DNA from: Alphaproteobacteria bacterium
GTDB lineage: Bacteria; Pseudomonadota; Alphaproteobacteria; Rhodobacterales; Rhodobacteraceae
Reading direction: 5' to 3'
Assembly (NCBI GenBank): GCA_030425395.1
Contig: JAUIAS010000012.1
Location: 29,408 to 93,407, forward strand
Length of the DNA stretch: 64,000 bases
Shown: piece after piece, positions 39,538 through 47,197 of the stretch
How the letters are laid out: every line of letters begins with the position of its first letter
Position numbering within the stretch: the first letter of the stretch is position 1
The notes under the pieces: model-generated
The model's input: the letters and a program-made list of their open reading frames with translations, nothing else
Told to the model about the DNA's origin: nothing
Database searches by the model: none
Made by a program: the position numbers and the translations under genes

Positions 39538-39917
39538 CGTCGGCTATGTCCCGTACGTTTTTTCCTGCCAGCGCCCGATGTTACAGACGCGTTATGACCC
39601 CCCAGTCGCGCAAATGTATGGCACAGGATGATTCGTGCGCCAAGGCGTGATTTTTGCTACGGTGCTGTAACAAGAGTTTTAGGCGATTTCTTGCGCAAGC
39701 GAAGCCGGTGCGGGGGGCGATTGTGGATAGTCAATTTATGTTATCCTCGTCGAAAACCTGCAAGGTTCGGGCCAAGTTGTCCTCATTTCGTGTTTCAGCG
39801 CCATAACCACGCAACACGTAGGGATAAATGCAATTTCTCATCATTTTGTGAATGGACACACGCGAGGGGCTCGGAAACGATGGGAATATTGTTCGAATTT
39901 GATAAAGGCGGTGTTTC
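39538..39917. other. 380-base divergent promoter region (MepK-like / LdtD-like)
   Basis: I find no gene here. It is more AT-rich than its surroundings, notably 39720-39915. It holds a palindromic CTTGCGCAAG near 39690 with flanking TTC/GAA symmetry. Size and composition suggest regulated promoters for both cell-wall genes. An 18-codon frame at 39594 has no ribosome site and was not called. Confidence 0.5.
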
Positions 39918-41522
39918 ATGTTCTCGACGACGGTTGTTTTTGCCCGGAGATGCGTTGCGGGGGCGGCCCTTGCGGTGGCGCTGACCGCAGCGCCCGCGGT
40001 GGCGCAGGTGACGGCGCATAAACAGGCCATCGCCGAACATGCCGCCGAAGATCGCGACATCGCCGCGTTTTATCGTGCGCAGGTCTATGCACCGGTCTGG
40101 ACCGGAACCGGGCCTGTCTATGAGGCGCGGCGCAAAGCTCTGTTTGCCGGGTTGCGCGGGGCCGGGGTGCATGGTTTGCCGGTTGAGCGGTATGACGTTG
40201 ACGGGCTGTTGTCGCAGCTCAGCCGGGCCCGCAGCACGCGCGATCTGGGGGCGGTCGAGGTCGAGTTGAGCCGCGTCTTCCTGCAGTATGCCCGTGACGT
40301 GCAAACCGGGTTGCTGGTGCCGTCACAGATCGACAAAGGGATCGTGCGCGAGGTTCCCTATCGGGATCGCAATGCGCTTTTGGCGACCTTTGCCCAGGCG
40401 GATCCGGTGGATTATATCGCAAACCTGCCGCCCCAAACCCACGAATACCGCGCGCTGATGAAAGAAAAGCTGCGCCTTCAGGCCCGAATTCGGGCCGGTG
40501 GCTGGGGGCCAACGGTGCCATCTGGCAAGCTGGAACCCGGTGATCGGGGCAATCGTGTGATCGCATTGCGCAACCGGCTTCAGGCAATGGGCTTTCTTGG
40601 GCGCAGCGCAACGGCCACATATGACGAGGCGATTTCAGAGGCGGTGCGTGCGTTTCAACTTGCCCATGGTCTCGAAGTGGACGGGGTCGCAGGTGACGGG
40701 ACGATCGGGGAAATCAATGTATCCCCCGATGCGCGTCTTCGCGCCATTCACGTCGCAATGGAGCGGGAACGCTGGTTCAACCGGGATCGCGGCGACCGGC
40801 ATGTTATCGTTAACCTCGCCGATTTCCATGCCAAGATCATGGATGATGACCGTTTGGTGTTTCAGACACGCTCGGTTGTGGGCCACCGTGATGCCGACCG
40901 TCGATCGCCTGAGTTTTCGGATGTCATGGAACACATGATCATCAACCCAAGCTGGCACGTGCCCCGGTCGATCATCACCAAGGAATATCTGCCGGTACTG
41001 CAAAAGAATCCCAACGCCGTGGGCCATCTGCAAATCACGGATTCCCGTGGGCGCGTGGTCAATCGGTCAAGCGTGGATTTCACGCAGTTTTCTTCGCGCA
41101 GTTTCCCCTTTGCCATGCGCCAGCCGCCGGGCCGTTCCAATGCGCTTGGACTGGTCAAGTTCATGTTCCCCAACAAGCATAACATCTATCTGCACGACAC
41201 CCCGCAGAAACACCTGTTTTCGCGGGAAGTGCGGGCTTATTCCCATGGCTGCATCCGTCTGGCCCAGCCGTTTGAATTTGCCTATGCGCTTCTGTCGCAG
41301 CAGCGTGACAATCCGGTGGATTACTTCCATGAGGTCCTGGGGACGGGCCGCGAAACGCAAGTGGATCTCCGCGAACCTTTGCCGGTTCACCTGATCTATC
41401 GCACCGCCATCAGCGCGCCCAAGGGCGGGATGGAATACCGCCGCGATGTCTATGGACGGGACCGCAAAATCTGGGATGCGCTGGAACAGGCAGGGGTGGC
41501 CCTGAACGCCATTCGAGGGTAA
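39918..41522 (+). CDS. L,D-transpeptidase of YcbB/LdtD type
   Basis: A 534-residue exported enzyme that forms 3-3 cross-links between stem peptides. It has a signal peptide (VAGAALAVALTAAPAVAQ), an N-terminal scaffold domain and a peptidoglycan-binding repeat (GDRGNRVIALRNRLQAMGFL). The YkuD catalytic domain follows, with the active-site motif YSHGCIRLAQP: His443, Cys445. HNIYLHDTPQKHLFSREVRA precedes it, as in the family. ATG 39918 has AAAGG upstream. lpxD starts 34 bases after its stop, so envelope genes of two kinds may share a transcript. Confidence 0.94.
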   Translation: MFSTTVVFARRCVAGAALAVALTAAPAVAQVTAHKQAIAEHAAEDRDIAAFYRAQVYAPVWTGTGPVYEARRKALFAGLRGAGVHGLPVERYDVDGLLSQLSRARSTRDLGAVEVELSRVFLQYARDVQTGLLVPSQIDKGIVREVPYRDRNALLATFAQADPVDYIANLPPQTHEYRALMKEKLRLQARIRAGGWGPTVPSGKLEPGDRGNRVIALRNRLQAMGFLGRSATATYDEAISEAVRAFQLAHGLEVDGVAGDGTIGEINVSPDARLRAIHVAMERERWFNRDRGDRHVIVNLADFHAKIMDDDRLVFQTRSVVGHRDADRRSPEFSDVMEHMIINPSWHVPRSIITKEYLPVLQKNPNAVGHLQITDSRGRVVNRSSVDFTQFSSRSFPFAMRQPPGRSNALGLVKFMFPNKHNIYLHDTPQKHLFSREVRAYSHGCIRLAQPFEFAYALLSQQRDNPVDYFHEVLGTGRETQVDLREPLPVHLIYRTAISAPKGGMEYRRDVYGRDRKIWDALEQAGVALNAIRG

Positions 41523-41556
41523 GCCTGCGGCCAAAGGGCTAAAGCGAGGCTTGTTC

Positions 41557-42660
41557 ATGGGCTACACCATCGCCGATATCGCACGGCAGATCGGCGCGCA
41601 ATGCGCCGGTGATACCGATATGATTATCGCGCGGGCGGCGGAACCCGCCGATGCCGGGCCGGATGATCTGGCAATGGCAATGTCGCCGCGATATGCGGGC
41701 TCCCTGTCTGATGGGTCGGCGCGGGCGGCGATGCTGTGGGATGGGGCGGATTATCGGGCACTGGGCCTACGTGCTGCGATCTTTCCCGCACGTCCGCGTC
41801 TGGCGATGGCGCGGATGACGTCCATGCTGGACCAGGGTCAGGGTTTTGACGCCGGGTTTGGCACCGGTATCCATCCCAGCGCCCTGATCGACCCCAGCGC
41901 CGACATCGGGGAGGATGTCACCATCGGGCCCATGTCGATTGTCGGACCGCGCGCGCGGATTGGGGCGGGATCAATCATCGGTCCGCATTGTTTCATTGGA
42001 ATGGACGCCACGCTCGGCGAGGCCGGGTTTCTGCGCGAAATGGTCAGCATTGGTGCCCGCGTGACCGTCGGCGCGCGGTTTATCGCGCAACCGGGTGCCC
42101 GGCTTGGTGGCGACGGATTTTCCTTTGTCACGCCCGAAGTGTCCGGCATCGAACGGGCCCGTGAAACTCTGGGCGATCAGGGTGATATAGCGTCCCAAAG
42201 CTATGTGCGCATCCATTCTCTGGGTGCGGTGCGTCTGGGCGATGATGTGGAAATGGGGGCCAATGCCACCATCGACAATGGCACCATCCGCGACACGATC
42301 ATCGGTAACGGGTGCAAGTTCGACAATTTTGCCCATATCGGCCATAATGTGCGCATGGGCAATGATTGTCTGATCTGCGGTCAGGTCGGGGTGGCCGGAT
42401 CCACCGTCGTGGGCAACAACGTTGTTCTAGGTGGCCAAACCGGCGTTGGCGACAACCTTTTTATCGGTGACAACGTGATCACCGGCGGCGCGACAAAGGT
42501 TCTGGCCAATGTGCCCGCAGGCCGCGTGATGCTGGGCTATCCTGCAACCAAAATGGACAGCCAGCTTGAGATCTACAAATCCCTGCGTCGCCTGCCGAGG
42601 CTCTTGCGCGATATCGCAGAGTTGAAAAAGGCTGTTTTCAAAAGCGGCGACAAACACTAA
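41557..42660 (+). CDS. lpxD: UDP-3-O-acylglucosamine N-acyltransferase
   Basis: Third enzyme of lipid A synthesis: adds the amide-linked acyl chain. The 367-residue protein has the uridine-binding N-domain (YTIADIARQIGAQCAGDTDM). The left-handed beta-helix follows, with GTGIHPSALIDPSADIGEDV, DNFAHIGHNVRMGNDCLICG (catalytic His) and GAGS/GNG hexapeptides. A C-terminal helix ends it. ATG 41557 has GAGG upstream; TTG 41551 is also open. The gene is absent from its usual place between ompH and fabZ and stands here before an acyl carrier protein and a ketoacyl synthase. Confidence 0.96.
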   Translation: MGYTIADIARQIGAQCAGDTDMIIARAAEPADAGPDDLAMAMSPRYAGSLSDGSARAAMLWDGADYRALGLRAAIFPARPRLAMARMTSMLDQGQGFDAGFGTGIHPSALIDPSADIGEDVTIGPMSIVGPRARIGAGSIIGPHCFIGMDATLGEAGFLREMVSIGARVTVGARFIAQPGARLGGDGFSFVTPEVSGIERARETLGDQGDIASQSYVRIHSLGAVRLGDDVEMGANATIDNGTIRDTIIGNGCKFDNFAHIGHNVRMGNDCLICGQVGVAGSTVVGNNVVLGGQTGVGDNLFIGDNVITGGATKVLANVPAGRVMLGYPATKMDSQLEIYKSLRRLPRLLRDIAELKKAVFKSGDKH

Positions 42661-42691
42661 ATCAGCCGCAGATCAGCAAAAGGATCCAACC

Positions 42692-42952
42692 ATGAACGTC
42701 GCCGACAAGGTCATCGAGATCGTCGCCGAACAGGCGGTTCTGGACCCATCGGATGTCACCCGGGACAGCACGCTTGAGGATCTCGGCATTGACAGCCTGG
42801 GGCTGGTGGAAAGCATATTCGCCATCGAAGAAGCCTTTGATATCACCATCCCGTTCAACGCAAACGAACCGGACAAAAGCGAATTCGACATCACCAATGT
42901 CGCCAGCATTATCGCGGGCATCGAACGGCTGGTGGCCGAAAAGGCGGGCTGA
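42692..42952 (+). CDS. Specialised acyl carrier protein
   Basis: This 86-residue acidic protein has the 4'-phosphopantetheine site Ser35 in EDLGIDSLGLVESIFAIEEA, so it carries acyl chains as thioesters. The C-terminal half (NANEPDKSEFDITNVASIIA) differs from housekeeping AcpP and recalls NodF/AcpXL-type carriers with dedicated roles. It sits 31 bases after lpxD and 28 bases before a ketoacyl synthase, so the three are probably cotranscribed. A role in supplying LpxD with an unusual acyl chain is inferred from this order. Confidence 0.88.
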   Translation: MNVADKVIEIVAEQAVLDPSDVTRDSTLEDLGIDSLGLVESIFAIEEAFDITIPFNANEPDKSEFDITNVASIIAGIERLVAEKAG

Positions 42953-42980
42953 TCCCGATCGTCTATCACAGGGGCACAGG

Positions 42981-44189
42981 ATGAAACGGGTTGTCATCAC
43001 CGGCGCGGGCACGATCAATGCCCTTGGCCACAACGTCCCCGATACGCTGGCTGCGATGCGCGCGGGCACCTGCGGGATCGGTCCGCTGGATTTCCGCGAT
43101 GTTGACCGGCTGGCCATCACCATAGGCGGCCAGGTGCGCGGCTTCGAGGCCGAAGGCCGCTTTAACCGCCAGCAGATATCGCTTTACGATCGCTTTACCC
43201 AATTCACCCTGACCGCCGCCCGCGAGGCCATAGAACAGGCGGGGCTTGAGTTTTCCGGCCCGCTTGCGGACCGGTCGGGCGTGGTGCTCGGCACAGCCGG
43301 AGGCGGGGTCAGCACATGGGACGACAATTACCGCGCCGTTTATGAAGAGGGCAAGAACCGGGTGCACCCGTTCGTGGTGCCCAAGCTGATGAACAACGCC
43401 GCCGCGTCGCATGTGTCGATGGAATGGAACCTGCGCGGTCCGTCCTTCACCGTGTCAACGGCCTGTGCCTCGTCCAACCACGCCATGGCGCAGGCATTTG
43501 AAATGGTGCGCTCGGGGCTGGCCCCTGTGATGATCACCGGCGGATCTGAATCCATGCTCTGCTTTGGCGGGGTCAAGGCGTGGGAAGGTCTGCGCGTGAT
43601 GTCACGTGATGCCTGCCGCCCGTTCAGCGCAAATCGCAATGGAATGGTGCAGGGCGAAGGTGCCGGTATCTTTGTCTTCGAAGACTACGAACACGCCCGC
43701 GCAAGAGGTGCCGACATCCTGTGCGAAGTCATGGGGTATGCAATGACCTCGGATGCCGCCGACATCGTGATGCCCTCCAAACAGGGCGCGGCCCGTGCCA
43801 TTTCCGGTGCGCTGCGCGATGGGCGTCTGGACCCGACGCGCGTCGGCTATATCAACGCTCATGGCACCGGCACAGCCGCCAATGACAAAACCGAATGCGC
43901 CGCCGTCGCCGATGCCTTCGGCGCGCATGCCGACACGCTGATGATCTCATCGACGAAATCCATGCACGGCCATCTGATCGGCGGCACGGGGGCAGTGGAA
44001 CTGCTGGCCTGCATCATGGCGGTGCGCGACGGGGTGGTGGCCCCGACCATCGGCTACGAAGAACCCGATCCCGAATGCGCGCTCGATGTGGTCCCCAATA
44101 CCGCGCGCGAGGCTCGCATAGATGTGGCCCTGTCCAATGCCTTTGCATTTGGCGGGCTGAACGCGGTGCTGGCCATCGCCCGTATCTGA
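42981..44189 (+). CDS. Beta-ketoacyl-ACP synthase (FabF/NodE-like)
   Basis: The 402-residue thiolase-fold enzyme condenses malonyl-ACP with acyl-ACP. The catalytic triad is intact: Cys162 (VSTACASSNH), His294 (INAHGTGTAANDKTE) and His331 (KSMHGHLIGGTGA). SNAFAFGGLNAVLAIAR closes the fold. ATG 42981 begins MKRVVITGAGTINALGH; the longer open frame overlaps the acp gene. It is paired with the neighbouring carrier protein in the NodF/NodE manner. The product is a 3-oxoacyl-ACP; the use of that product is discussed under findings. Confidence 0.93.
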   Translation: MKRVVITGAGTINALGHNVPDTLAAMRAGTCGIGPLDFRDVDRLAITIGGQVRGFEAEGRFNRQQISLYDRFTQFTLTAAREAIEQAGLEFSGPLADRSGVVLGTAGGGVSTWDDNYRAVYEEGKNRVHPFVVPKLMNNAAASHVSMEWNLRGPSFTVSTACASSNHAMAQAFEMVRSGLAPVMITGGSESMLCFGGVKAWEGLRVMSRDACRPFSANRNGMVQGEGAGIFVFEDYEHARARGADILCEVMGYAMTSDAADIVMPSKQGAARAISGALRDGRLDPTRVGYINAHGTGTAANDKTECAAVADAFGAHADTLMISSTKSMHGHLIGGTGAVELLACIMAVRDGVVAPTIGYEEPDPECALDVVPNTAREARIDVALSNAFAFGGLNAVLAIARI

Positions 44190-44231
44190 TCCCGACGTCT
44201 CTCTGATCATCACGCCTGTCGCGCGGGGCCC

Positions 44232-44288
44232 CTTCTTCTGGCCCAAAATACTCCGGGGGAGGCCCGCAGGGCCGGGGGCAGCGCCCCC
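44232..44288. repeat. Dispersed intergenic repeat, copy F
   Basis: CTTCTTCTGGCCCAAAATAC then TC (44232-44253), GGGGGAGGCC, and stem GGGGGC-agc-GCCCCC (44274-44288). It lies between the convergent ketoacyl synthase and IalB-family genes, and is the mirror image of copy E. Confidence 0.8.
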
Positions 44289-44342
44289 ATGTCTCCGCCC
44301 CCGCGGGGCGACCGCTCGGGCATCCAGCGGACCACCGGCCAC

Positions 44343-44371
44343 AAAAAAAGACCCCCGCAACCGCAGGGGCC
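44343..44371 (-). terminator. Intrinsic terminator of the IalB-family gene
   Basis: On the minus strand CCCCTGC-ggtt-GCGGGGG followed by TCTTTTTTT, 24 bases after the stop. Confidence 0.88.
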
Positions 44372-44394
44372 TTTTCACATTCGTTCGGGCTGCC

Positions 44395-45000
44395 TCAGTT
44401 CGGCACCACGTCAGATTTCTCATAGCCCGCGGTAAACCCCTTGAGCGACATCTCAAGAACCACCTGCTGATCGGGGGCTGGGGCAGGGACCACCGTAACG
44501 GTTGCCGCACCGCCCTTCTTGAACGCTTCGATGTCCTCAGCGGTAAAGCCGATCTGGGCGTAGCATCCCACCGGGTTGCAGAAGGAATAGTTGTAGCGTT
44601 TCCCGGCAGCCCCATCGACACCAATGGTCAGTTGCGCTGGCAACAGCACTTCAAGCGGTACGACGATTGTGGCCCCTGCGACCGCCGGACCATCGCCTTC
44701 AAGGCGGAACACCGAGACTTCGGCGACCGGATTGTCACTGTCGTCGGTCAGGATCTGCAACAAAGAACAGGGATCCTCGTCGGTTTCGGTCTTGATGCAA
44801 GCCAGATCCCAATCGCCGATCTTTTCCTTGGAATATCTTTCGCCGGGGCGCGGTTCCGCCTGCGTGCCCAAATCAAGCCCGGTCTGGGCATCCGTGGTTG
44901 TGGCGGTCTCCTGCGCCGAAACCGGCGCGGACAGCGCTGTGGTCAGCGACAGCAGGCCAGCGGCGGCAAAGCGGGTAAAGCTGTTGAACTTTGGTGTCAC
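44395..45000 (-). CDS. Invasion-associated locus B (IalB) family protein
   Basis: A 201-residue exported protein with a signal peptide (AAAGLLSLTTALSAPVSAQ), then an IalB-type domain. Features are KIGDWDLACIKTETDEDPCS, LQILTDDSDNPVAEVSVFRL, VVPLEVLLPAQLTIGVDGAA and the cysteine-bearing YNYSFCNPVGCYAQIGFTAE. The paired cysteines suggest disulfides in the periplasm. The family was named in Bartonella; in free-living Rhodobacteraceae its function is not known. It is a single gene with its own terminator. Confidence 0.88.
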   Translation of the reverse strand: MTPKFNSFTRFAAAGLLSLTTALSAPVSAQETATTTDAQTGLDLGTQAEPRPGERYSKEKIGDWDLACIKTETDEDPCSLLQILTDDSDNPVAEVSVFRLEGDGPAVAGATIVVPLEVLLPAQLTIGVDGAAGKRYNYSFCNPVGCYAQIGFTAEDIEAFKKGGAATVTVVPAPAPDQQVVLEMSLKGFTAGYEKSDVVPN

Positions 45001-45176
45001 GGTCGTCTCCGTTTGGCGTTTCCCGGATCATCTAACACGCTCGATGCACAGAGTCAGTCCCAATCGCGCGTGGTTTTTATGCGGGGCATTGAACATCGGC
45101 AAAACTTGGAAAAGCGGGCTTTGGTAGCCGTGATCGGGAGGTTTGCAAAGGGCTGTGGGAGAAGGCCCGCCCGGCC

Positions 45177-45246
45177 AAAGATAAAGGGGGCCGCAAGGCC
45201 CCCTTCGAATTTGGTTCTCCCCGTCGGACTGGCCGACTTAGTTATT
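45177..45246 (-). ncRNA. Candidate small RNA, about 70 nt
   Basis: On the minus strand a promoter-like TTGACC (45276-45281), exactly 17 bases, TAACGT (45253-45258) would start a transcript near 45246. It would contain hairpin GTCGG-ccagt-CCGAC, a GGGGAGAACC single-stranded stretch and an intrinsic terminator GGGGGCC-ttgc-GGCCCCC followed by TTTATCTTT. Promoter, body and terminator fit a compact trans-acting sRNA. No coding frame of this size is convincing. The identity is unknown. Confidence 0.4.
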
Positions 45247-45357
45247 GCCGTGACGTTACGAGACGCTTTGTCACCGGTCAACAGCATATTTGCAGTTGAT
45301 CGGTCCAGAGGCCCATGTTTTTTCAAAAGAAATTCACGCGTTAATCACTTTTCGCAC

Positions 45358-45388
45358 AAAAAATGGCCGCGCACAGATGGCGCGGCCA
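45358..45388 (-). terminator. Orphan minus-strand intrinsic terminator
   Basis: On the minus strand TGGCCGCGC-catctgt-GCGCGGCCA followed by TTTTTT. No minus-strand gene ends just before it, which implies an unannotated short transcript starting between 45390 and 45534. Confidence 0.75.
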
Positions 45389-45534
45389 GTCAGACAGGGA
45401 GGAACGCGGGCCAATCAGGCAGTCCGGGCACAAAAAAGGGCCACGAACCCGTGCGGCACCGCAGATAAACACTGCCACGCAAAGGTTAAATTTGTATTCT
45501 CATTCCAAGAGAGACAGATCAGGGGCAGGACACG

Positions 45535-47091
45535 ATGCAAGATCACGTATTTTTGGGGGGCGGTGGTCCCGGATATGGCGAAAAGCAGGGGTTGGCCTTG
45601 CGCTATGCGAACCGCCACGGGCTGATCGCGGGGGCCACGGGAACCGGCAAGACGGTCACGTTGCAAATCCTTGCCGAAGGGTTTTCGGCGGCCGGGGTGC
45701 CGGTGTTTTTGTCCGACGTGAAAGGCGATCTTTCCGGGCTGGCCAATGCAGGCAGCCCCACGGCCAAGCTGCACGGCCCATTCATGGAACGCGCGGCAAA
45801 AATCGGTTTTGACGATTACAGCTATGCGGCGTTTCCAGTGGCGTTCTGGGATCTGTTCGGGAAACAGGGCCACCCTGTGCGCACCACCGTGGCCGAAATG
45901 GGGCCGCTGTTGCTGTCCCGCCTTCTGGAGCTGACGGATCCTCAGGAAGGCATCCTGAACATCGCGTTCCGTTTGTCGGATGAAGAAGGGTTGCCGTTGC
46001 TTGATCTCAAGGATCTGAGGGCGCTTCTGGTGTGGATCGGCGAAAACCGCGCCGAGTTGTCTTTGCGTTACGGAAATGTGTCGATCGCCTCGATCGGGGC
46101 GATCCAGAGACGGCTTCTGGTGCTGGAAAATCAGGGTGGTTCCAACCTGTTTGGCGAACCGGCGCTGGAACTTAATGATCTCATGCGGCAGGCACCGGAC
46201 GGGCGCGGCATGGTGAATATTCTGGCCGCCGATACCCTGATGGCATCGCCGGGCCTGTATTCCACGTTCCTGCTGTGGCTGTTGTCGGAATTGTTCGAAG
46301 AGCTGCCCGAAGTGGGGGATCCCGACAAACCCAAGCTGGTCTTTTTCTTTGACGAGGCCCATCTTCTGTTTGATGGCGCACCCAAGGCGTTGGTGGACAA
46401 GGTGGAACAGGTGGCCCGCCTGATCCGCTCCAAGGGGGTCGGGGTGTTCTTTGTCACCCAAAGTCCGCCGGATATTCCCGAAGATATCCTTGGTCAGTTG
46501 GGCAACCGGGTTCAGCATGCTTTGCGCGCCTTTACCGCGCGGGACCGCAAGGCGTTGCGTCTGGCGGCGGAAACTTATCGGCCCAACCCGCGATTTGAAA
46601 CGGTGGACGCGATCCGCGACGTCGGGGTGGGCGAAGCGGTGACCTCAATGCTTCAGCGCAAGGGCGTGCCGGGGGTGGTTGAGCGCACCCTGATCCGGCC
46701 TCCGTCCTCGCAATTGGGTCCGATAACGCCCGCCCGCCGCGCGGAGGTGATTGCGCAATCCGCGTTGGCCGGAAAATACGAGGCGCAGGTGGATCGCCAA
46801 TCGGCTTATGAAATCCTCCGCGCCCGTGCGGATGCCGCCGCGCAAGCCGCCGCACAAGCCGAACAGGCAGAGATCGACGCCGAGGAAAGCCAAAGCGCGG
46901 CGCAACGGGAATTCAACGCCGCGCGGCGCTATTCCGGCAGCCGTGTCAGCCGATCAACCGCCCGGCAGACCCGATCCCAACCAGCAGGCATTGGTGAGGC
47001 CCTGACCCGCGCCGTGGTCAAGGAATTGTCGGGCACCACTGGCCGCCGTCTTGTGCGCGGAATTCTGGGCGGATTGTTCCGGGGGCGGTAA
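45535..47091 (+). CDS. HerA-like DUF853 ATPase
   Basis: The 518-residue P-loop ATPase is of the DUF853/YjgR group within the HerA-FtsK superfamily. Walker A is in LIAGATGTGKTVTLQILAEG (about 29-48), Walker B in KLVFFFDEAHLLFDG (about 262-276), and a sensor segment in GVGVFFVTQSPPDIPEDILG. The C-terminal 100 residues form an Ala/Gln/Glu-rich coiled coil and a basic tail. Members are widespread but their job is unclear; DNA translocation is assumed from the superfamily. No NurA nuclease lies nearby. It stands alone. Confidence 0.9.
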   Translation: MQDHVFLGGGGPGYGEKQGLALRYANRHGLIAGATGTGKTVTLQILAEGFSAAGVPVFLSDVKGDLSGLANAGSPTAKLHGPFMERAAKIGFDDYSYAAFPVAFWDLFGKQGHPVRTTVAEMGPLLLSRLLELTDPQEGILNIAFRLSDEEGLPLLDLKDLRALLVWIGENRAELSLRYGNVSIASIGAIQRRLLVLENQGGSNLFGEPALELNDLMRQAPDGRGMVNILAADTLMASPGLYSTFLLWLLSELFEELPEVGDPDKPKLVFFFDEAHLLFDGAPKALVDKVEQVARLIRSKGVGVFFVTQSPPDIPEDILGQLGNRVQHALRAFTARDRKALRLAAETYRPNPRFETVDAIRDVGVGEAVTSMLQRKGVPGVVERTLIRPPSSQLGPITPARRAEVIAQSALAGKYEAQVDRQSAYEILRARADAAAQAAAQAEQAEIDAEESQSAAQREFNAARRYSGSRVSRSTARQTRSQPAGIGEALTRAVVKELSGTTGRRLVRGILGGLFRGR

Positions 47092-47120
47092 ATTACCGAA
47101 AGGGATGGAAATGACATGCG

Positions 47121-47175
47121 GCGGGGCTCTGCCCCCCGCACGCCCTCCAATATCTTTTCAGCAAAAGAAAAAGCG
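47121..47175. repeat. Dispersed intergenic repeat, copy G (degenerate)
   Basis: Stem GCGGGGC-tct-GCCCCCCGC, then CCTCCAATATCTTTTCAGCA and AAAGAAAAAG. It keeps the plan of stem plus AT-rich motif but with several changes from copies D-F. It lies between the convergent HerA-like and livM genes. Confidence 0.65.
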
Positions 47176-47197
47176 GGCGCGGGGGCAAAGGCCGTCG

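Larger units (their letters stand above)
45001..45534. other. 534-base stretch without a protein gene
   Basis: I find no convincing coding frame. The stretch holds two minus-strand intrinsic terminators (45177-45205 and 45358-45388), a third T-rich weaker hairpin near 45430-45455, and a possible small RNA. The last 50 bases carry the ribosome site (AGGGGCAGGA) of the HerA-like gene. Confidence 0.6.

Noticed and set aside
39594..39650. An 18-codon frame in the MepK/LdtD spacer
   Set aside because: There is no ribosome-binding site, no hydrophobic pattern and no pairing structure typical of a leader peptide.
45054..45326. A 90-codon minus-strand protein
   Set aside because: It has no ribosome site, runs through an intrinsic terminator hairpin, and its residue pattern (GGLAAPFIFGRAG) is the translation of that hairpin.
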